From Roseivirga sp. UBA7431 (GTDB lineage: Bacteria > Bacteroidota > Bacteroidia > Cytophagales > Cyclobacteriaceae): DNA of 31,282 nucleotides. The stretch covers positions 1-31,282 of the forward strand of contig DLQN01000010.1 of the NCBI GenBank assembly GCA_002477595.1, read 5' to 3'. The notes under the pieces are model-generated. The model ran no database searches, was not told the origin of the DNA, and was given only the letters and a program-made list of their open reading frames with translations. Below are positions 24,562 to 31,282 of this stretch, in pieces. A program made the position numbers and the translations under genes. The first letter of the stretch is position 1. Every line of letters starts with the position of its first letter.

Positions 24562-25266
24562 TTAATCCGTTTGTGCGTCTGTGATGAGCTTAAAACCAGA
24601 GCCATGTAGTGTCATGATCTGTACGGTAGGGTCTACCTTGAGGTGCTTACGAAGCTTAGCAATGTAGACATCCATACTTCTAGCGTTAAAGTAGCTGTCG
24701 TCTCTCCAGATCATTTTTAAGGCAGTAGAACGATCCAGGGGCTGATTTATGTGAAGACAAAGTAACCTTAATAATTCAGACTCCTTTGAAGTCAATTTGG
24801 TTTGGTTGCCATTTTCAATCAACAACTGCTTATCGTAGTCATAGTGAAATGTACCAAAGTCAAAATTTTTCTGATCTGAGAACTGTGGGTTCTTTTCACC
24901 CGTCCTACGAAGGATGGCTTGTATTCTCAGTAGAAGTTCTTCCATGCTGAAAGGCTTGGTGATATAATCATCACCACCAATCTTAAAGCCTTCAATTGTA
25001 TCTTCTTTCATCGACTTGGCTGTCAGAAACATAATTGGTGTTACCGAGTCGTTTCTTCTGATCTCTTTGGCCATTGAGAATCCATCTTTCTTGGGAAGCA
25101 TGATATCAAAAAGACATAAATCGAAAGGTTCGCTTTTGAAAGCATTCAATCCTTCTTCACCATCACGGCAAAGTCGAGTTTCATACCCTTTTAACCTCAA
25201 GTATTCATTCAATATTTCACCCAAATTTGGGTCATCTTCTACGAGTAATAGTTTGAAACTAGCCAT
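24562..25266 (-). CDS. OmpR-family response regulator
   Basis: DNA-binding output protein of the two-component pair. The start is set at ATG 25266 (MASFKLLLVEDDPNLG), which overlaps the kinase stop by eight bases and fits the receiver fold; the longer TTG-initiated frame to 25314 would add unrelated residues. Receiver: acidic pair Glu10/Asp11/Asp12, phospho-acceptor Asp54 (LFDIMLPKKDG), Thr in MFLTAK, Lys in YITKPF. Winged helix at about 135-230: NQTKLTSKESELLRLLCLHINQPLDRSTALKMIW, RSMDVYIAKLRKHLKVDP, LHGSGFKLI. 234 aa. The kinase/regulator layout resembles RprX-RprY of Bacteroides. Likely targets include the divergent secreted-protein gene, where phased TTAAC repeats occur. Confidence 0.95.
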   Translation of the reverse strand: MASFKLLLVEDDPNLGEILNEYLRLKGYETRLCRDGEEGLNAFKSEPFDLCLFDIMLPKKDGFSMAKEIRRNDSVTPIMFLTAKSMKEDTIEGFKIGGDDYITKPFSMEELLLRIQAILRRTGEKNPQFSDQKNFDFGTFHYDYDKQLLIENGNQTKLTSKESELLRLLCLHINQPLDRSTALKMIWRDDSYFNARSMDVYIAKLRKHLKVDPTVQIMTLHGSGFKLITDAQTD

Positions 25267-26836
25267 TGTTAAAAGGTAAATAGATTTTAAATGTGCTTCC
25301 TTGTCCAACTTCACTTTTCACATTGATGGTGCCATGATGCATGTCAATGATATTTTTAACGTACGATAATCCTAAGCCAAAGCCTTTCACATCATGGACG
25401 TTGCCAGTTGAAACTCTATAGAATTTATCAAATATTTTTTCAATAGATTCTTTTGACATACCAATTCCTTTGTCTGAAATCTTGAGTATGATCCCTGTGG
25501 AAATATTATCCGTCCGGATATGTATTTCAGGCGCTTCTGAAGAATACTTGTTGGCGTTATCTAATAGGTTATAGATAATGTTCGTCAAGTGAACTTTGTC
25601 AGCATCAAGTAGCGCATTAGAAGCCGATAGTTGACTGGTGATTTGGCCGCCTCTTTTTTCTACTAGGATATTAATATTGACCAGCGCTTTTTCTATGATG
25701 TCATGTAAGTCTGCTTGTTCAAACTTCAGTTTGAAGTCTTTCTTGTCTAGGCTCGCGATCTGGAGCACTTTTTCTACCTGTAAACCGAGCCTTTTGTTTT
25801 CATCTCGAATTATCTGTACATATCTTTCTACAAATGCCTTATTACCTTTAATGTCATCATCCTGGAGCGCTTCAGTAGCTAGTGATACCGTGGCTATTGG
25901 GGTCTTAAACTCATGCGTCATGTTATTGACAAAGTCGCTTTTTATCTCTGACAACTTCTTTTGCCTTAGTATTACCATGATTGCATAAGCAAAACAGGCA
26001 ATGACAATAATTAATAGAATACCAGAGGCAGAAAGGGGAATTATCGCCTGACTCATGAGGTATTTCTTTTTACCTGGAAAATCAATTGCTAAATAAAATT
26101 CCTTCTGGTTCAGGTCAGTTGGGAAGAGGTTGACAAGCAGGCCAGATTTTTTTATTTCCTCGGAATCACTTTTGTTCTGAGCGTTTAAAAGTTTGAACTC
26201 ATTTGTAGGCTGATGTAAGATGCCGTAGTTATAGGGAATGTTTAAACCTCGATTGGTGAGCTCTTCTGATAGTAGCGTGTCCAGTATATCAGGATTAACC
26301 CGTGCAAAGAGGTTGTTGCTTCCTAAAAGATGGTTAAACCAACTCTCTTTCATCATTTCAACTCGCCTATTCATTTGACGCTCTACTTCAACCTGTCGTG
26401 CTTGAGGGTTAGCGAACTGCCTGTTGTTAAAGCTAGGGTTTTGCTGCATAATAGATTCAAAACCAAATTGAAAAAGTACTTGGCCAGTAGTTTCGTCAAC
26501 TATTTGAAAGGCGCCAGACATGAACTCTTCGGAGGGTGGGATCTCTCCTTGAGGGAGATTCTCCTGATTGCTCATCAAAGCGCCAACTGAGTCAGTTGGC
26601 ATATTTCTTCGCGGTCCTGGTCGGCCACCTGAATTCATACCTCTTTGAAGAAAACTAATGTCATTTTCGATGGCTAATCGCTGTATGACTTCATTCAGTG
26701 CCTCGTTAACACTCTGATTGAATCGCTCGTTATTCACCTTGTTCACTTCAGTGATCCAGTAGTACTGAAAGGCTACTAACCCTAGAAGGGCGCAACTTAG
26801 TAAACCGATTAACCAACGAATTCGCATGCGCGTCAT
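25259..26836 (-). CDS. Membrane sensor histidine kinase
   Basis: Sensor partner of the response regulator encoded downstream. Start chosen at ATG 26836 (MTRMRIRWLIG) rather than TTG 26842. TM1 about 8-26; a ~240-residue periplasmic sensor rich in Gln, Asn, Met and Pro with no domain recognised (FQIVDETTGQVLFQFGFESIMQQ, NRRVEMMKESWFNHLLG); TM2 about 268-290 (ASGILLIIVIACFAYAIMVIL). The H-box NNMTHEFKTP has its His near residue 308. The ATPase has the N-box NLLDNANKYS, G1 DKGIGMSKE and G2 GFGLGLSYVKNI, all intact. The stop overlaps the regulator ATG, so expression is coupled. The promoter region is shared with the divergent T9SS-cargo gene. Confidence 0.94.
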   Translation of the reverse strand: MTRMRIRWLIGLLSCALLGLVAFQYYWITEVNKVNNERFNQSVNEALNEVIQRLAIENDISFLQRGMNSGGRPGPRRNMPTDSVGALMSNQENLPQGEIPPSEEFMSGAFQIVDETTGQVLFQFGFESIMQQNPSFNNRQFANPQARQVEVERQMNRRVEMMKESWFNHLLGSNNLFARVNPDILDTLLSEELTNRGLNIPYNYGILHQPTNEFKLLNAQNKSDSEEIKKSGLLVNLFPTDLNQKEFYLAIDFPGKKKYLMSQAIIPLSASGILLIIVIACFAYAIMVILRQKKLSEIKSDFVNNMTHEFKTPIATVSLATEALQDDDIKGNKAFVERYVQIIRDENKRLGLQVEKVLQIASLDKKDFKLKFEQADLHDIIEKALVNINILVEKRGGQITSQLSASNALLDADKVHLTNIIYNLLDNANKYSSEAPEIHIRTDNISTGIILKISDKGIGMSKESIEKIFDKFYRVSTGNVHDVKGFGLGLSYVKNIIDMHHGTINVKSEVGQGSTFKIYLPFNNG

Positions 26837-26875
26837 ATCCAAAAGTACTTTAAATATCCCCCTAGAGATGCATGG

Positions 26876-26911
26876 TTAACAATTATTAACATCGTTTAAC
26901 TACCTGTTAAC
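26876..26911. promoter_or_regulatory. Four helically phased TTAAC direct repeats, candidate response-regulator operator
   Basis: TTAAC occurs at 26876, 26886, 26896 and 26907, a spacing of 10, 10 and 11 bases, so all lie on one face of the helix. This is the geometry of tandem half-sites bound by OmpR-family regulators, and such a regulator is encoded by the divergent operon. The last repeat lies 22 bases before the -7 element of the secreted-protein gene, where a -33 box would be, which suggests activation. Confidence 0.55.
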
Positions 26912-26933
26912 ATCCTTTTGCAGAAGTTCTAAA

Positions 26934-26941
26934 TAATTTTG
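26934..26941 (+). promoter_or_regulatory. Putative -7 element of the acidic secreted-protein gene
   Basis: TAATTTTG matches TAnnTTTG exactly, 26 bases before the ATG at 26968. The only TTTG upstream (26917-26920) is 13 bases away, too close for a normal -33, consistent with an activator-dependent promoter. Confidence 0.5.
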
Positions 26942-26967
26942 TGTTAATACTTTAAAGGATATAAAAT

Positions 26968-27933
26968 ATGAATTGGTCAAAACAACTAAGTAAAATAACT
27001 GTCCCGATTGGGTTTGCACTGTTGCTTTCAATTGGGGTGTGTCAAAGTGCGATGGCGCAAAGTGAAAATATTCGAGAAAGCCAGTCGGTTACTATCTCTG
27101 ACACTGAGGACGGTAAGGTAAAATTGAAAGTGATTATCAAGAAAGGCGATGATGAGACCACTTTCGAAAAGACATACGACTCACATGAAGAAATGCAAAA
27201 CGACCCTGATTTAGAAAAGTACGGCATCAACGTGGACTCATTTGGTGTTGGAAAAGGGTTTGGGGGTCAGCCTAAATTCTTTTTCCATAATGGTCCTGGT
27301 CAAGGCTTTTGGGATCAAGGTGATTTTGACATGGATATTGACTCATTGAGAAGTAGCATTAAGGGCATGATGAAAGGTTTCGGGCCAGGTACATTCTCTT
27401 TTGGATTTGATGATGATAATGCCTTAGATATGGACTCGCTGATGCAGCGTTTCAACTTCAAGAATGACAAGGGTCGATTCTTTTTTAACGGGGAACAAAT
27501 GGAAGATTTGGATTCACTCCGAGAAGTACTTAAAAATAAGTTTGGTCATATGAAGTTCGACTTTGATTTCGGTGATTGGGATGACGATGTCAAGGTGATT
27601 TCACGTATCAAAGTGGTTATCAGTTCAGCTAATGCAGAAGATAAAGAAGCAGCCGGTACGGACGATATGGAAGGCCTAGAGTTACGGGATATAAACTTTT
27701 ATCCCAACCCAAGCGATGGCAGGTTCGATGTGGAATTGGAAACAGGAAGTGCCGCTGCTGTGCAAGTATCCATAATTGACTCAGAGGGTAATGAAGTTTA
27801 TAATAGAACAGGCATACCGAAGGAAGGAAGGTATGATTTTCATATCGACCTGAGCGATCAACAAAAGGGAATATATCTTATGAAAGTGGTTCAAAATAAC
27901 AAGGCCTTGACCAAAAGAGTGATTATAGAATAA
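26968..27933 (+). CDS. Acidic secreted protein with T9SS sorting domain
   Basis: Exported and probably surface-attached or released protein of unknown role. Signal peptide at about 1-30 (IGFALLLSIGVCQSAMAQ). The centre (about 85-215) is rich in Asp, Phe and Gly, with three diverged units FDMDIDSLRSSIKGMMKGF, ALDMDSLMQRFNF and QMEDLDSLREVLKNKF, ending FDFDFGDWDDD; the Asp clusters could bind divalent metals. The last ~80 residues are a type A T9SS sorting domain: DINFYPNPSDGRFDVELE, VSIIDSEGNEVYNRTG and GIYLMKVVQNNKALTKRVIIE. The gene is divergent from the kinase/regulator operon across a 131-base region with phased repeats, so it is a likely regulatory target. A strong terminator follows the gene. 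Confidence 0.82.
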   Translation: MNWSKQLSKITVPIGFALLLSIGVCQSAMAQSENIRESQSVTISDTEDGKVKLKVIIKKGDDETTFEKTYDSHEEMQNDPDLEKYGINVDSFGVGKGFGGQPKFFFHNGPGQGFWDQGDFDMDIDSLRSSIKGMMKGFGPGTFSFGFDDDNALDMDSLMQRFNFKNDKGRFFFNGEQMEDLDSLREVLKNKFGHMKFDFDFGDWDDDVKVISRIKVVISSANAEDKEAAGTDDMEGLELRDINFYPNPSDGRFDVELETGSAAAVQVSIIDSEGNEVYNRTGIPKEGRYDFHIDLSDQQKGIYLMKVVQNNKALTKRVIIE

Positions 27934-27959
27934 CATTCATACTTTCATTTAGGTTGAAC

Positions 27960-27991
27960 AGAGGAAGTTTTAGAAGGACTTCCTCTTTTTT
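27960..27991 (+). terminator. Intrinsic terminator after the secreted-protein gene
   Basis: AGAGGAAGT (27960-27968) pairs perfectly with ACTTCCTCT (27978-27986) around a 9-base loop, and the 3' arm runs straight into six T (27986-27991). This is the clearest intrinsic terminator in the window. Confidence 0.85.
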
Positions 27992-28003
27992 GTTTATAGC
28001 AGT

Positions 28004-28011
28004 TATATTTG
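28004..28011 (+). promoter_or_regulatory. Putative -7 element of lysA
   Basis: TATATTTG matches TAnnTTTG exactly and lies between the upstream terminator and the lysA ATG at 28030. It overlaps a possible TTG start at 28009, which therefore would not be in the transcript. No good -33 box was found. Confidence 0.48.
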
Positions 28012-28029
28012 GCCTTTAATTTATTGACC

Positions 28030-29262
28030 ATGCTTTTAGAGAATGACAGATATAAAATACAAGGAGTTGACTTGATCGACTTAGCCAGTGACTATGGTAC
28101 TCCTCTGTATGTTTATGATGCCGATAAGATTCGGGAACAATTTGATAGACTGAATAATGCCTTTGATGGTGTAAAACTTAAAATCAAATACGCTACAAAA
28201 TCCCTTACTAACCTGTCTATCCTTAAGCTTTTAAAGAGCTATGGTTCAGAATTAGACTGTGTTTCAATTCAAGAAGTTAACCTAGGTTTAAAAGCTGGCT
28301 TTGAACCTAACCAAATCTTGTATACACCTAATTGTGTTTCTTTTAATGAGATCAAAGAAGCAGTTGAGTTAGGTGTAATGATCAATTTGGATAATATTTC
28401 ACTTCTCGAACAATTTGGTCATGAATTTCAAAGTTCAGTTCCAGTTTGTATTAGGCTCAATCCGCACATCATGGCGGGAGGGAATAAAAAAATCTCGACA
28501 GGGCATGCAGATTCTAAGTTTGGAATTTCTATTTATCAATTATCACATATTCTTAGAATAGTGAAGACCTATGACCTGAATGTAGTTGGGCTACATATGC
28601 ATACAGGTTCTGATATCCTTGATTCAGATGTGTTCTTGAGAGCTGCTGACATACTCTTCGACACGGCAAAGAATTTTGAAAACTTGCAGTTTATAGATTT
28701 TGGCAGTGGCTTTAAGGTTGCCTATAAGGAAGGAGACATCACCACAGATATTGAGGATTTGGGTCAAAAGCTCAGCGCCTCTTTTCAAAACTTCTGTCAG
28801 CAATACGGAAGGGAATTAGAAATGTGGTTTGAGCCGGGTAAATTCTTGGTAAGTGAATCGGGTGTTTTCTTAGTAAAGACTAATGTCGTAAAGACTACCC
28901 CAGCTACAGTATTTATAGGCGTTGATTCGGGTATGAATCACCTAATTAGGCCTATGATGTACGATTCTTATCATGAGATTGTTAACCTATCAAATACTTC
29001 TGGCACCAAGCGAGTTTACACCGTTGTTGGATACATCTGTGAAACGGATACATTCGGCTTGGATCGCAAGCTTAATGAAGCTAAAGAGGGTGATATCCTT
29101 GCCTTTAAAAATGCTGGAGCATATGCTTTTAGTATGGCTTCTAATTATAATTCTCGCCTGAAACCAGCCGAAGTATTGATTTATGAAGGAAAAGCTCACT
29201 TAATTAGAAAGAGAGAGGAATTTGAGGACCTGACAAGAAATCAGGTCGAGATTGATTTATAA
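28030..29262 (+). CDS. lysA: Diaminopimelate decarboxylase
   Basis: PLP enzyme converting meso-diaminopimelate to lysine, the last step of lysine synthesis (cytosol). Start set at ATG 28030 (MLLENDRYKIQGVDLIDLASDYGTPLYVYD) because the promoter -7 element overlaps the only earlier start. Fold-III decarboxylase motifs: PLP Lys57 in KYATKSLTN, ELDCVSIQEVNLGLKAGF, CIRLNPHIMAGGNKKISTGHADSKFGI (read as two blocks), GLHMHTGSDI, FIDFGSGFKV, WFEPGKFLV, and the active-site Cys in YICETDTFGLDR. 410 aa, full length. YATKSLTN replaces the more usual AxKAN, as in other Bacteroidota decarboxylases. A 92-base gap follows. Confidence 0.93.
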   Translation: MLLENDRYKIQGVDLIDLASDYGTPLYVYDADKIREQFDRLNNAFDGVKLKIKYATKSLTNLSILKLLKSYGSELDCVSIQEVNLGLKAGFEPNQILYTPNCVSFNEIKEAVELGVMINLDNISLLEQFGHEFQSSVPVCIRLNPHIMAGGNKKISTGHADSKFGISIYQLSHILRIVKTYDLNVVGLHMHTGSDILDSDVFLRAADILFDTAKNFENLQFIDFGSGFKVAYKEGDITTDIEDLGQKLSASFQNFCQQYGRELEMWFEPGKFLVSESGVFLVKTNVVKTTPATVFIGVDSGMNHLIRPMMYDSYHEIVNLSNTSGTKRVYTVVGYICETDTFGLDRKLNEAKEGDILAFKNAGAYAFSMASNYNSRLKPAEVLIYEGKAHLIRKREEFEDLTRNQVEIDL

Positions 29263-29354
29263 GCCTCGCGAACTCGGAAGGATTGCAAAGTCGTATAGAT
29301 AAATCAGTATTTTAGCACAGCAATTAATAGGGTAAGCTTAAGCAAAAATTAGTC

Positions 29355-29771
29355 ATGAAGAAATCAGTAAAAGTTGTAATGCTATTGGGTATTATGCTCG
29401 CGTCTTTCAGTTTTAAGGATCAAGACCCTGGACTAAAGAAGAGTATGGAAGCAGGTATGGGCACATATAATGCAGTTTGTATGGCTTGCCACATGAGTAG
29501 CGGTCAGGGTATTCCATCAGTGTTCCCTCCTCTAGCCAAGTCTGACTACCTAATGGAAGATGTGGATCGGGCGATCGAGAATCTAATAAATGGGTTATCG
29601 GGAGAGATTACTGTCAATGGTGCTAAGTATAATCAAGTGATGCCAGCAAGTGGGTTAGATGATCAGGACATTGCTGACGTACTTAATTTTGTAATGAATT
29701 CTTGGGGAAATAAGGCGGAGTCTACTTTAACAAAGGCTAAAGTTGCCAAGGTAAGGGCTAGCTTGGAGTAA
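29355..29771 (+). CDS. Secreted monoheme cytochrome c
   Basis: Periplasmic class I c-type cytochrome for electron transfer. Signal peptide at about 1-18 (VVMLLGIMLASFSF). Heme attachment is CMACH (Cys42, Cys45, His46), followed by SSGQGIPSVFPPLAKSDYL, and the distal Met97 in NQVMPASGLDDQDIADVLNFVMNSWGN. 138 aa, one heme. This form resembles small cytochromes that serve terminal oxidases or nitrite and other reductases, but no partner enzyme is encoded in the window. It lies 92 bases after lysA and 81 bases before the lipoprotein gene ATG; no clear promoter was found for it. Confidence 0.9.
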   Translation: MKKSVKVVMLLGIMLASFSFKDQDPGLKKSMEAGMGTYNAVCMACHMSSGQGIPSVFPPLAKSDYLMEDVDRAIENLINGLSGEITVNGAKYNQVMPASGLDDQDIADVLNFVMNSWGNKAESTLTKAKVAKVRASLE

Positions 29772-29852
29772 GCCTTTCATAATAATCTTTGCTAAGAGCA
29801 GTTAATAGAAAGAATGATGTACCAAGTTTCTGTCAAAAAAATTAGTAACATC

Positions 29853-30770
29853 ATGAAAAAGATATTAGCTGCTTTTTTCTGTTTAATGCTATGTGCCAAC
29901 GGCTGTAAAAGTCCCGTTGAGGATACCAATCCTCAGCAAGACAACCAAGAGGTCGCCTCAACCTTTACCGATCGTCAATCACTTGGGGAAATTCAAATAA
30001 GGGATTTAGATGAAGCCTCCGGATTGGCAAATAGCCGATCAAACCCATTATATATTTGGTCGCACAATGACAGTGGTGGCGATCCTCTATTCTATCTTAT
30101 GACGCAATCTGGAGCCGAATCTGGTAGATTTGTTTTATCAGGAGCTCAAAATATTGACTGGGAAGATATGGCGATAGGTTCCGGGCCAGTTGCAGGCCAG
30201 TCATACCTTTATGCTGCTGATATTGGTGATAATAGAGCGGTTAGAGATAACTACACTATTTATCGCGTGGCAGAACCCGACCTGACGGTCTCAAATATTC
30301 CTGCTTCTACGACTTTGTCAGGTGTAGATGCAATTAATTTCATCTATGATGATCGTAACTCCAGGGATGCGGAAGCCATAATGGTTGACCCAGCTTCAAG
30401 TGATATTTACATTATATCAAAACGAGAGGAAAGTGTTATACTGTATGTATTGCCATTCCCTCAGAATTTGACAGAATTAGACACGGCTGACCGGCTGAGG
30501 GTTTTACCATTTACCATGGTCACTGCCGCAGACATTTCTCCAAATGGCAATGAAGTCTTAATCAAGAACTACTTGAATGTCTATCACTGGTCTAAGACTG
30601 GCACAGAGAGCATCTCGGAATTGTTAGGTACAAAAGCATCTCGACTGCTGTACACAGTGGAGCCTCAAGGTGAATCTATTACATTTGATAGCAATGGAAG
30701 CACATACTTTACGTTAAGCGAATCAGGGAATAATGAACCTGTCGTGCTTTATAACTACAGTCGTAATTGA
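29853..30770 (+). CDS. Lipoprotein with propeller-like repeats, function unknown
   Basis: Start set at ATG 29853 (MKKILAAFFCLMLCANGC), which gives a lipoprotein signal with Cys18 as the likely lipid site; the longer frame from 29814 would put 13 polar residues before it. The mature protein has signatures of an uncharacterised beta-propeller-like family seen in many phyla: LDEASGLANSRSNPLYIWSHNDSGGD, NIDWEDMAIG, YLYAADIGDNRAVRDNYTIYRV, DAEAIMVDPASSDIYIISKRE and GESITFDSNGSTYFTLSE. The Asp/Asn-rich turns could bind calcium. 305 aa. No partner was recognised nearby; the following gene converges on it. Confidence 0.72.
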   Translation: MKKILAAFFCLMLCANGCKSPVEDTNPQQDNQEVASTFTDRQSLGEIQIRDLDEASGLANSRSNPLYIWSHNDSGGDPLFYLMTQSGAESGRFVLSGAQNIDWEDMAIGSGPVAGQSYLYAADIGDNRAVRDNYTIYRVAEPDLTVSNIPASTTLSGVDAINFIYDDRNSRDAEAIMVDPASSDIYIISKREESVILYVLPFPQNLTELDTADRLRVLPFTMVTAADISPNGNEVLIKNYLNVYHWSKTGTESISELLGTKASRLLYTVEPQGESITFDSNGSTYFTLSESGNNEPVVLYNYSRN

Positions 30771-31022
30771 TCAACTAGCGCTAATCGTATTTAGCGTGGC
30801 AGTAAATGCGTTATAATAGGAACGACCAATAGGAATCTTCTTTTCTCCCAAGTACACAAAATTTGTATCAATCGCAGTAACTGCATCGACAAGAACTACA
30901 AATGATTTGTGAACTCTCAAGAACCTGTCTTTTGGAAGTTTATCGGTAATCTCCTTTAAAGACTTTCTGATCGTATAGTCTCTGCCATCATGCTTGTTGT
31001 AGTATGCTTGACGGCAATTGTT
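30771..31022 (-). pseudogene. LytTR DNA-binding domain, 5' truncated
   Basis: The minus-strand frame gives 83 residues ending in TGA, with the C-terminal LytTR signature: DGRDYTIRKSLKEITDKLP, KDRFLRVHKSFVVLVDAV and IDTNFVYLGEKKIPIGRSYY. The domain begins abruptly around YYNKHDGRD. Further upstream the frame has no start codon and meets TAG at 31023-31025, and the receiver domain expected in a LytTR response regulator is missing. On the other strand the same bases run into a different truncated gene, so the break is probably a rearrangement or assembly join. Confidence 0.72.
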
Positions 31023-31282
31023 CTAGCCATTTTAGCCACTAGGCCAAATGTATCATCAGGAGTTTTCACAGATGATGACGTCCTCGGTCGTAAGACAAAC
31101 CTTTTATTCTTCGGTAATTTCCATAAGATGAAACTCGATCGCTATGATTGGGCAATGAAGGAAATGATGAAAGATGGAGAGTATCTATATGGTAGCATGA
31201 TTAAGGACATCTACTTCCTCGGTGTCGTTCTTGGCAAAAAGTACAAACTGCTAAGGCTCTGCTGCACAACTTTCATGATTGG
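30990..31282 (+). CDS. PycTM-type (Pycsar effector family) membrane domain, truncated at both ends
   Basis: The plus frame, open from 30960 with its first ATG at 30990, encodes a hydrophobic segment (MLVVVCLTAIVLAILATRPNV), then LLFFGNFHKMKLDRYDWAMKEMMKD, EYLYGSMIKDIYFLGVVLGKKYKLLR, and a second hydrophobic stretch cut by the window end. This is the C-terminal part of the family annotated as Pycsar effector/PycTM (former DUF5706), membrane proteins that in phage defence respond to cyclic pyrimidine nucleotides. Many Bacteroidota members are instead fused to an HD hydrolase domain and need not be defence genes. The first helix and any HD part are missing, replaced by the LytTR fragment on the opposite strand. 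No cyclase gene is visible. Confidence 0.7.
   Translation, partial: MLVVVCLTAIVLAILATRPNVSSGVFTDDDVLGRKTNLLFFGNFHKMKLDRYDWAMKEMMKDGEYLYGSMIKDIYFLGVVLGKKYKLLRLCCTTFMI

Noticed and set aside
28009..28029. TTG start giving a 7-residue longer LysA
   Set aside because: The TTG lies inside the predicted promoter -7 element, so it would not be transcribed; ATG 28030 fits the family.
29227..29247. Perfect 7-base inverted repeat near the end of lysA (GACCTGA and TCAGGTC around 7 bases)
   Set aside because: It lies inside the coding region, has no T-run after it and is well explained by the codons; not called a terminator.
30990..31282. A complete Pycsar anti-phage system
   Set aside because: Only the C-terminal part of a PycTM-like protein is present, no cyclase gene is visible, and many such proteins in this phylum are not in defence loci.
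1..31282. tRNA, rRNA, CRISPR arrays, insertion sequences, riboswitches and phage genes
   Set aside because: All spacers were read; none is long enough or has the structure expected. Long frames antisense to the genes listed are shadows without family-like sequence.

Overview
The window looks like a chromosomal piece from a Bacteroidota bacterium, probably of the Cytophagales type. The evidence is: a C-terminal type IX secretion (T9SS) sorting domain; FecI/FecR regulators followed by an STN-domain protein; remnants of the MurF-Alr fusion typical of the phylum; several exact TAnnTTTG promoter -7 elements; and no obvious Shine-Dalgarno sequences. No rRNA, tRNA, CRISPR array, insertion sequence or phage gene was seen. 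Genes are densely packed, and every gap is shorter than 300 bases.

Layout. 1-4.7 kb: the C-terminal part of a copper-type P1B ATPase, a membrane-anchored M23 peptidase with an altered zinc-ligand motif, a decayed OmpA-domain fragment, a secreted transglutaminase-like protein and a PepSY membrane protein. 4.8-7.8 kb: a large AsmA-like protein whose first ~28 codons are separated from the rest by a one-base frameshift. 7.84-8.06 kb: a repeat-like and hairpin-bearing spacer. 8.06-11.6 kb (minus strand): purK-purE, and upstream of them a membrane-anchored MutS-family ATPase. 11.7-14.8 kb: an ECF sigma factor, a FecR anti-sigma factor and an STN/carboxypeptidase-regulatory-domain protein without a TonB barrel. 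14.8-17.1 kb (minus): feoA-feoB ferrous iron uptake. 17.2-20.8 kb: an HTTM membrane protein, a divergent 53-residue peptide ending in Gly-Cys-Gly-Gly, an alanine racemase that retains only the last domain of MurF, and a CsaA-like tRNA-binding protein. 20.9-23.7 kb: a small secreted protein and a TonB-dependent receptor. 23.7-26.8 kb (minus): a HisA-family protein lacking one catalytic Asp, and a histidine kinase/response regulator pair. 27.0-30.8 kb: an acidic T9SS cargo protein, lysA, a cytochrome c and a lipoprotein. 30.8-31.3 kb: two truncated genes abutting in opposite orientation (a LytTR domain and a PycTM domain), which looks like a rearrangement or an assembly chimera.

Metal handling recurs: copper export, FeoAB, a metal/heme-type TonB receptor, PepSY and FecIR. 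The best leads for new biology are: (1) four helically phased TTAAC repeats between the two-component operon and the acidic secreted protein; (2) the HTTM protein facing a tiny conserved-looking GCGG peptide; (3) the HisA homologue with Asp replaced by Ser; (4) the truncated MurF-Alr; (5) the membrane MutS. Several defects (AsmA, OmpA, the 31.0 kb junction) need sequence verification before they are given biological meaning.
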